Of a stretch of DNA of 64,000 nucleotides, positions 59,501 through 64,000 are shown one piece after another (positions within the stretch are counted from its first letter, which is position 1; each line of letters begins with the position of its first letter). Made by a program: the position numbers and the translations under genes. The notes beneath the pieces are model-generated. The model saw only the letters and a program-made list of their open reading frames with translations, did no database searches and was not told the DNA's origin. Source of the stretch: Pseudomonas sediminis (GTDB taxonomy: Bacteria; Pseudomonadota; Gammaproteobacteria; Pseudomonadales; Pseudomonadaceae); assembly GCF_002741105.1 (NCBI RefSeq), contig NZ_NIQU01000002.1:496001-560000 (forward strand), written 5' to 3'.

Positions 59501-59730
59501 CGATCCTGATGACCTCCATGGCGTTCATGCTCGGCGTGGTGCCACTGGTGATCGCGTCCGGCGCCGGCGCCGCCAGCCAGCGCGCCATCGGTACCGGTGT
59601 GCTGGGCGGCATGTTCAGCGCGACGCTTCTCGGGGTGATTTTCGTGCCGATCTTCTTCGTCTGGGTGCTGTCGCTGATGCGTGCCAAACCTCAGCAAACC
59701 GACAACCATCCCCTGCACAAAGCGGAGTAA
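56593..59730 (+). CDS. mexD: RND efflux pump MexD
   Basis: The 1045-residue HAE1 RND transporter has twelve helices and two large periplasmic loops. The proton-relay aspartates are D410/D411 in [15 protein letters not shown] on helix 4, and the second-half relay Lys is in [17 protein letters not shown]. The sequence follows MexD from the N-terminus ([20 protein letters not shown]) on. MexCD-OprJ exports fluoroquinolones, some beta-lactams and biocides in P. aeruginosa; the same range here is an inference. oprJ follows after 4 bp. Confidence 0.94.
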   Translation: MTPQFFIKRPRFAWVVALFISMAGLLVIPFLPVAQYPNVAPPQITVTATYPGASAQVLTDSVTSVIEDELNGAKNMLYFESTSNANGIAEITVTFQPGTDPDLAQVDVQNRLKKAESRMPQAVLTLGIQTEQATAGFLLVYSLRYKDGDKNANTTALADYAVRNVNNEIRRLPGVGKLQFFDSEAAMRVWIDPQKLVGYGLSIDDVNQAIRTQNVQVPAGAFGSTPGSSEQELTATLTVKGTLDNPEEFAAIVLRANQDGSQLTLGDVARIEVGRQDYNFGSRQDGKPSVAAAVQLAPGANAIQTAKLVKERLTELSANFPDNVEFSVPYDTSRFVDVAIQKVITTLAEAMLLVFLVMFLFLQNLRYTLIPTIVVPVCLLGTLTFMYLLGFSVNMMTMFGMVLAIGILVDDAIVVVENVERIMAEEGLAPLPATIKAMGQVSGAIIGITLVLSAVFLPLAFMAGSVGVIYQQFSLSLAVSVLFSGFLALTFTPALCATLLKPIPQGHHEKTGFFGWFNRQFTRLTGRYTAVNKTLVPRAGRFMFIYIGIVVLMGFFYLRLPESFVPVEDQGYMIVDIQLPPGATRERTSAAGEELEAFLASREAVATSFLVMGFSFSGMGENAAIAFPLLKDWSERDSSQSVQAETEAVNAHFANLDDGAMMAVPPPPIEGLGNSGGFSLRLQDRGSLGREVLLAARDQLLGEVNGNPLFLYGMMEGLAEAPQLRLVIDREKARSQGVAFDSISTALSTAFGSAVINDFANAGRQQRVVVQAEQAARMTPESVLKLHVPNDSGSLVPLSAFVTTQWEQGPVQIARYNGYPSIRISGDAAPGVSTGDAMAELERIAAELPEGIGYEWTGLSYQERVASGQAVMLFALAIVVVFLLLVALYESWAIPLAVMLIVPVGALGAVLAVTAVGLPNDVYFKVGLITVIGLAAKNAILIVEFAKDLWEDGYSLRDAAIEAARMRFRPILMTSMAFMLGVVPLVIASGAGAASQRAIGTGVLGGMFSATLLGVIFVPIFFVWVLSLMRAKPQQTDNHPLHKAE

Positions 59731-59734
59731 TGCG

Positions 59735-61135
59735 ATGACTACTCACTTCATGCTCCGCCCCGCTCTGTTGACCCTGGCCATCGCCCTAGGCGGCTGCTCC
59801 CTGACGCCGACCTACGAACGCCCGGCTGCGCCGGTGGCGGCAGACTGGCAGGTGGCCAACGCCAATGGCACCCGTGCGCAAGCGCTGGACTGGCAGACCT
59901 TTATCGTCGATGCCGACCTGCGCCGCGCGGTGGATACTGCGCTGAACAACAACCGCAGCCTGCGTCAGGCATTGCTGGACATCGAGGCGGCGCGTGCGCA
60001 GTACCGCATCCAGCGTGCCGACCGTCTGCCGTCGATCAACGCCAACGCCACGGGCAACCGCCAGCGCCTGCCGGCCGATCAGTCACAGACCGGCCGTTCG
60101 GAGGTCGCCAGCGTCTACCAGGTCGGTCTGGGTCTGGCCGAGTACGAGGTCGACCTGTTCGGCCGCGTGCGCAACCTATCCGAGGCCGCCCTGGAAACCT
60201 ATCTGGCTACAGAGGAAGCGACCCGCGCCACGCAGATCAGCCTGATCGCCGAAGTGATCCAGGCCTACCTGACCCGCGATGGCGCGCTACGCCGCCAAGT
60301 GCTGGTGGAGCAGACCCTGGAAAGCCGCCTGGCCTCGCTGGAGCTGGTCAGCAAACGTCGTGAAGTCGGCGCCGCCACCGCCCTGGATTACCAGGAAGCG
60401 GTCGGCCTCGCCGAGCAGGCCAAGGCCGAGCGGGAAAGCACCGAACGCCAGCTGCGCCAGGCGGACAACGCCCTGGCGCTGCTGCTCGGCACGCCAGACG
60501 CCGGACAATTCTTGCCGTCGACCCCACGCGACGAGCTGATGGTGCTGCAAGACATCGCCCCCGGCACCAGCTCGGAACTGATTGAGCGCCGCCCCGACAT
60601 TCTTGCCAGCGAGCACCGCCTCAAGGCGCGCAATGCCGATATCGGTGCGGCCCGTGCGGCGTTCTTCCCGCGCATCACCCTGACCGGTTCGGTCGGCAGT
60701 TCCAGCACCGAGCTGTCCGGGCTTTTCGAGGGCGGCTCGCGGGCCTGGAGCTTCGCCCCGACGCTGTCGCTGCCGATCTTCGCCGGCGGTCGCAACCGCG
60801 CCAACCTGGATCTCGCTGAAGTCCGCCAGGACGCCGCCGTGGCCAACTACGAAGGCACCATCCAGACCGCCTTCCGCGAAGTCGCCGATGCCCTTGCCGC
60901 CACCGATACACTGCGCCGTGAGGAAACTGCGCGGCGCGCCCTGGCCGAGTCCAGCCGAGCGGCCGAAGCCCTGGCTGAAGCACGCTACAGAGGCGGTGTG
61001 GATGACCACCTGCGCTACCTGGATGCCCAACGCAGCAGCTTCAACGACCAGACCACACTGATCCAGATCAGCACCGACCGCCAACTGGCGCTGGCCGATC
61101 TGTTCCGGGCGCTGGGCGGTGGCTGGCAGCGCTAG
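59735..61135 (+). CDS. oprJ: Outer-membrane efflux channel OprJ
   Basis: This 466-residue TolC-like lipoprotein has the signal TLAIALGGCSLTPTYERP with the lipid cysteine near residue 21, and two OEP repeats (about 60-250 and 270-460). The motifs LLDIEAARAQYRIQRADRLPSINA and RNADIGAARAAFFPRITLTGSVGSSS are typical of OprJ/OprM. Start 59735 (MTTHFMLRP) lies 4 bp after the mexD stop with GGAG inside the mexD end. An earlier in-frame ATG at 59681 is inside mexD. A hairpin terminator follows. Confidence 0.93.
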   Translation: MTTHFMLRPALLTLAIALGGCSLTPTYERPAAPVAADWQVANANGTRAQALDWQTFIVDADLRRAVDTALNNNRSLRQALLDIEAARAQYRIQRADRLPSINANATGNRQRLPADQSQTGRSEVASVYQVGLGLAEYEVDLFGRVRNLSEAALETYLATEEATRATQISLIAEVIQAYLTRDGALRRQVLVEQTLESRLASLELVSKRREVGAATALDYQEAVGLAEQAKAERESTERQLRQADNALALLLGTPDAGQFLPSTPRDELMVLQDIAPGTSSELIERRPDILASEHRLKARNADIGAARAAFFPRITLTGSVGSSSTELSGLFEGGSRAWSFAPTLSLPIFAGGRNRANLDLAEVRQDAAVANYEGTIQTAFREVADALAATDTLRREETARRALAESSRAAEALAEARYRGGVDDHLRYLDAQRSSFNDQTTLIQISTDRQLALADLFRALGGGWQR

Positions 61136-61153
61136 CCTGCTCATCCGCCATAA

Positions 61154-61187
61154 ACGACAACGCCACGCTTATGCGTGGCGTTGTCGT
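61154..61187. terminator. Bidirectional hairpin between oprJ and a convergent gene
   Basis: A perfect 15-bp stem (ACGACAACGCCACGC and complement) with the loop TTAT lies 18 bp after the oprJ stop and 22 bp before the next, convergent stop. T-rich tails are short, but the stem is strong enough to end both transcripts. Confidence 0.78.
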
Positions 61188-61209
61188 ATTCGATCAATGC
61201 GTATTCGAC

Positions 61210-61611
61210 CTAGCCAGCTCCCAGCAAATCGTTGGCGTCGAGCAGGCGCCAGGCGATTTCTGGCCTTTTCTCCATGGCCCGGCGGATCGCAGCCGGGATG
61301 CTTTGCCGCGTTTTACGACACAGCCCCGGATGCGCGTCGAAGCGCATGTGAATGCCGCGCATGCTGCGTACCTCGCCATGTGCGGGTTCGATATGCAGGC
61401 GAATGCCCAGGTTTTCGAACATACGCTGCTGCATACGCTCAAGGTCTTCCAGGCTCTGCAGGCTTTCCAGTCGCTCCAGAAGGCGCTGCTCCTCGTTACG
61501 CGTTAGTAACAGCACGCGCGTGTCGGCACCCGGCACCCCCAGCAGCTCATCGCGCTGGCAGTCGCAGGCACCCGGAGGGCAAGAATTTCGGAGGGGAAGC
61601 GGTGAATTCAT
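61210..61611 (-). CDS. Conserved small protein with a CPPGACDC motif
   Basis: The 133-residue protein has a cysteine cluster at the N-terminus (C11-x4-C16-x-C18 in NSCPPGACDC) and another Cys near residue 100 (GLCRKTRQSIPAAIRRAM). The middle is a Leu/Glu-rich helix (EEQRLLERLESLQSLEDLERMQQRM). No signal or membrane segment is seen. The cysteine set could bind Zn or an Fe-S cluster. I do not recognise the family. The start at 61611 gives MNSPLPLRNSC after GGGG/AGCGG; a much longer frame upstream lacks support. Confidence 0.7.
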   Translation of the reverse strand: MNSPLPLRNSCPPGACDCQRDELLGVPGADTRVLLLTRNEEQRLLERLESLQSLEDLERMQQRMFENLGIRLHIEPAHGEVRSMRGIHMRFDAHPGLCRKTRQSIPAAIRRAMEKRPEIAWRLLDANDLLGAG

Positions 61612-61728
61612 GGCGCCGATCATAGCCATAGCTGAGCGCGCTGCCCATCCACGCCTATCGGTTGGCTTGCCTACGCTGCAGACTCCGTTAAGCTCACAGC
61701 ATTTCCCCCCGATGCAAGGATCATCATC

Positions 61729-62406
61729 ATGCTGCGCCTCACCACTCTCGCCGCTGGCCTGCTGCTCTCGGCCAACGTCTTCGCGCTGTCCCTCTCCGAC
61801 CTGAGCCAGCAGGACGCCAGCGGCGGCCTCAAGGATGCGTTGATCCAAGGCGCGCAAGTTGCAGTCAAGCAACTGGGCGCGCCCGGCGGTTTCAGCAACA
61901 ACCCGGAGGTGCGCATCGAGCTGCCCGGCAAACTCGGCAAAGCCGCCAAGACCATGAAGATGATGGGCATGGGCGCCCAGGTCGATCAGCTCGAAGCGAG
62001 CATGAACAAGGCCGCCGAAGCCGCCGTGCCGCAGGCTCAGGCATTGTTGGTCGACGCGGTGAAGAAGATGACCGTGGCCGACGCCAAGTCGATTCTCAGT
62101 GGCCCGCAGGACTCGGCCACCCAGTACCTGAACAAGAGCAGCCGCGAGCAGATCCGCGCCAAGTTCCTGCCTATCGTCAAGCAGGCAACCGATCAGGTCG
62201 GCCTGGCCCAGCAATACAACGCCTTCGCCGGCCAGGCCGCCAGCTTTGGCGTGGGCGATGCCAAGAACAGCACGGTGGAAAGCTACGTGACCGAGCAGGC
62301 GCTCGATGGCCTGTTCGAGATGATTGCCAAGCAGGAAGCCAACATCCGCCAGAACCCGGCCGGCGCTGCTACCAGCCTGGCGAAGAAGGTATTTGGCGCA
62401 CTCTGA
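61729..62406 (+). CDS. DUF4197 periplasmic protein
   Basis: This 225-residue protein has a signal peptide (MLRLTTLAAGLLLSANVFA, cleaved near 19) followed by the DUF4197 core: LSDLSQQDASGGLKDALIQGAQVAVKQLG, VRIELPGKL, SILSGPQDSATQYL and the end segment EQALDGLFEMIAKQEANIR. Function unknown; it is widespread in proteobacteria as a single gene. A repeat cluster follows it. Confidence 0.88.
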   Translation: MLRLTTLAAGLLLSANVFALSLSDLSQQDASGGLKDALIQGAQVAVKQLGAPGGFSNNPEVRIELPGKLGKAAKTMKMMGMGAQVDQLEASMNKAAEAAVPQAQALLVDAVKKMTVADAKSILSGPQDSATQYLNKSSREQIRAKFLPIVKQATDQVGLAQQYNAFAGQAASFGVGDAKNSTVESYVTEQALDGLFEMIAKQEANIRQNPAGAATSLAKKVFGAL

Positions 62407-62451
62407 GAAAAGCCCCTGATGCCGATCAGATAAGTTTTCAAAGCGGCCTTT

Positions 62452-62525
62452 CGTAGGAGCCCCGCCCCGGGGCGAAGCCTTCCGATTGCGCCCCGCCCTT
62501 GTTCGCGGCGGGGCGCCGCTCCTCG
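62452..62525. repeat. GC-rich hairpin repeat cluster
   Basis: GTAGGAGCCCCGCCCCGGGGCG is followed by a second stem, GCGCCCCGCC (62488-62497) with GGCGGGGCGC (62507-62516). A related piece (CGCCCCGGGGCGGGGC) occurs at 16773. It lies between convergent genes and may stop transcription from both sides. Confidence 0.6.
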
Positions 62526-62566
62526 ATTAACTGACTGGCATTACCTGACGCCCCGCATGCTGTTCG

Positions 62567-63349
62567 CTAGTGGGGCAGGCAGAGTCGATTCAGTGCCGGC
62601 CGCGCAAAGAAAAAGCCCTGCATGTAGCGGATACCAAGCTCGATCAACGCATCACGCTCACCAACACTTTCGACGCCCTCGGCGATGATGCGAATACCCA
62701 GGCGCTGCGCGACCAGCACGATACCGGCGACGATGGCCTGGCGCACCGGGTCCTGATCGATGCCGCGGGTCAGGGCCATGTCCAGCTTGAGTAGGTGCGG
62801 TTGAAACTCGGCCAGCAGATTGAGCCCGGAATAGCCCGCGCCAAAATCGTCGATGGCGGTGGTGAAGCCCTGCTTGCCGTACTCGGCGAAGATTCGCTTG
62901 AGGTGCTCCGCATCGTGGATCTGCTCTCCCTCGGTCACCTCGAACATCAGCCGTTCGCGTGGAAAGTCGAAGCGCCTGGCTGCCTCCAAGGTGGCGCGAA
63001 TACAGGTCTCGGCCCGGTAAACCGCATTAGGCAGAAAATTGATGCTGAGCAGACAGTCGGGAATCTTGTGCAGGCCGAGGCCAGCCGCCAACTCGATGGC
63101 CTTGACCCGGCACGCCTGATCGAAGCGATAGCGATTGCCGTCGTTGACCCGCCCGAGTATTTCCCCCGCGGACTCGCCATTGAGGCCACGCACTAGTGCC
63201 TCGTAGGCGAATGGCCGCTGTTCCTCGACATCCAGAATCAGCTGGAACGCCATGGTGAAATCGAACCCCAGCGCTTCGGGATTGCGGCACTCGTTACAGC
63301 CAACTGAACGAAAGGGTTCAGGGAAAGTACTGGGGCTGACAATGTCCAT
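62567..63349 (-). CDS. EAL-domain c-di-GMP phosphodiesterase with CxxC N-terminus
   Basis: This 260-residue protein is a nearly bare EAL domain. Catalytic residues: E50-A-L (YEALVRG), N104 (SINFLPNAV), E137/E140 region (MFEVTEGE), D167/D168 (AIDDFGAGYS), K188, E224 (AEGVES) and Q244 (MQGFFFARP). The first 30 residues hold C18-x2-C21 (GCNEC), a possible redox or metal site as in other short EAL proteins. No membrane segment is present. It lies 42 bp downstream of a chemotaxis receptor gene on the same strand and may be co-transcribed with it. Confidence 0.9.
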   Translation of the reverse strand: MDIVSPSTFPEPFRSVGCNECRNPEALGFDFTMAFQLILDVEEQRPFAYEALVRGLNGESAGEILGRVNDGNRYRFDQACRVKAIELAAGLGLHKIPDCLLSINFLPNAVYRAETCIRATLEAARRFDFPRERLMFEVTEGEQIHDAEHLKRIFAEYGKQGFTTAIDDFGAGYSGLNLLAEFQPHLLKLDMALTRGIDQDPVRQAIVAGIVLVAQRLGIRIIAEGVESVGERDALIELGIRYMQGFFFARPALNRLCLPH

Positions 63350-63391
63350 TGAACGGGTCCTGACCAGGAGACGACACCGGCTGCTAACGAA

Positions 63392-64000
63392 TCAGAGCTT
63401 GAAGTAATCCACCTGCCTTTCCAGAGACAGCGCGAGTTGCTGCAGATCTCTCGCAGTGCTTGCCGTATCAGCCACTGCCTCACTGTTTTGCATCGACATC
63501 TGCGCGATGCGCTCGACGTTGCGCGCCACGTCCTGGCTGGCCACCGTCTGCTCGCGCAGTGCCAGAGAAATCTGATCGACCACACCAACCACGCGTTCGG
63601 AGGCCTGACGGATGGTGACGATGGCATCGCCTGCCTGGTTGGCCTGCTCCACCCCGCTACTGACCTGCTGCACGCCGATCTCCATGTTGCCCACCGCATT
63701 GCGCGTACCGGTCTGGATCTTCTTGATCATCTCGGTGATTTCCTGGGTGGAATTGGCAGTGCGCTGCGCCAGCAGACGCACCTCATCGGCGACCACGGCA
63801 AAGCCACGCCCCTGCTCACCGGCACGCGCGGCCTCGATGGCCGCGTTGAGGGCCAGCAGGTTGGTCTGATCGGCAATCTCCTTGATCACGTTGACGATCG
63901 AGGAAATCTGGTCCGAATGCTGGCCCAGCTCGCTGATCTGCACAGCGGCGCCCTGCACGGTATCGGCAATGCGCTGCATGCTCGACAGCGTGCTCTGAAT
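63392..64000 (-). CDS. Methyl-accepting chemotaxis protein, C-terminal part (cut by window edge)
   Basis: The visible 200 residues are an MCP signalling domain with the hairpin-tip sequence [47 protein letters not shown], which binds CheA/CheW. It ends in [18 protein letters not shown] and has no CheR-binding pentapeptide, as for most Pseudomonas receptors. The sensor and membrane parts lie beyond the right edge, so the ligand is unknown. Confidence 0.93.
   Translation of the reverse strand: MQSTLSSMQRIADTVQGAAVQISELGQHSDQISSIVNVIKEIADQTNLLALNAAIEAARAGEQGRGFAVVADEVRLLAQRTANSTQEITEMIKKIQTGTRNAVGNMEIGVQQVSSGVEQANQAGDAIVTIRQASERVVGVVDQISLALREQTVASQDVARNVERIAQMSMQNSEAVADTASTARDLQQLALSLERQVDYFKL

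Overview
The window is a stretch of a Pseudomonas chromosome, most likely the P. mendocina/P. oleovorans (Ectopseudomonas) side of the genus. The genus call rests on gene order (tsf-rpsB-map-glnD-dapC, dapD-csdA, gts/gltR/glk) and on a recognisable NfxB/MexCD-OprJ pump set. The sub-lineage is an inference from the intergenic palindrome families. It is a GC-rich, mostly core region. I see no prophage, no CRISPR array, no rRNA or tRNA gene and no transposase.

Layout. 1-8.7 kb: translation genes (tsf partial, rpsB, map), nitrogen sensing (glnD), lysine/DAP synthesis (dapC), a Na+/H+ antiporter and an ArsC-like reductase. 8.7-16.6 kb: dapD, the sulfur-relay trio csdA/csdE/tcdA, dapE, rlmA and small conserved genes, with two structured intergenic repeat elements, one of which looks like a MITE. 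16.9-25.3 kb: a cold-shock protein, two small membrane proteins, a dCache-PAS-GGDEF cyclase, an EamA exporter, plsB and an orphan trypsin-like protease. 25.4-34 kb: a lipobox-bearing malate:quinone oxidoreductase, lrgA/lrgB, DUF934-cysI, divergent ccoG and a MocR-type regulator. 34.2-44.7 kb, all on the minus strand: a sugar-uptake locus of glk, gltR, gtrS, an AGE-family epimerase, the ABC transporter gtsABCD and a LamB-type porin. 45-50.6 kb: a UbiH/UbiM-type hydroxylase, an SDR, LysR, a YgiM-type SH3 protein and an EAL protein. 50.9-54.7 kb: an acyl-CoA dehydrogenase and a chalcone-isomerase-like/DUF3833/SDR operon. 54.7-61.2 kb: nfxB divergent from mexC-mexD-oprJ. 61.2-64 kb: two small conserved proteins, an EAL protein and the C-terminus of a chemotaxis receptor.

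How genes work together. dapC, dapD and dapE are three steps of the succinylase branch to meso-DAP/lysine. CsdA, CsdE and TcdA match the trio that makes cyclic t6A in tRNA. The sugar locus would carry a sugar through the outer membrane (LamB), bind and import it (GtsABCD), possibly isomerise it (AGE protein) and phosphorylate it (Glk), under GtrS/GltR and probably HexR. One diguanylate cyclase and two EAL proteins touch c-di-GMP.

The strongest new observation is a 39-bp sequence element found twice inside the sugar locus, upstream of gtsA and upstream of the AGE gene, with identical internal spacing and the same 21-nt distance to a -10-like hexamer. Other notable items are a 140-bp MITE-like insertion with a 4-bp target repeat, a perfect 17-bp inverted repeat bracketing the cysI/ccoG divergent promoters, a REP palindrome that supplies the C-terminus of glucokinase, and a 20-bp perfect palindrome between nfxB and mexC. 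I did not find an obviously new multi-gene system.
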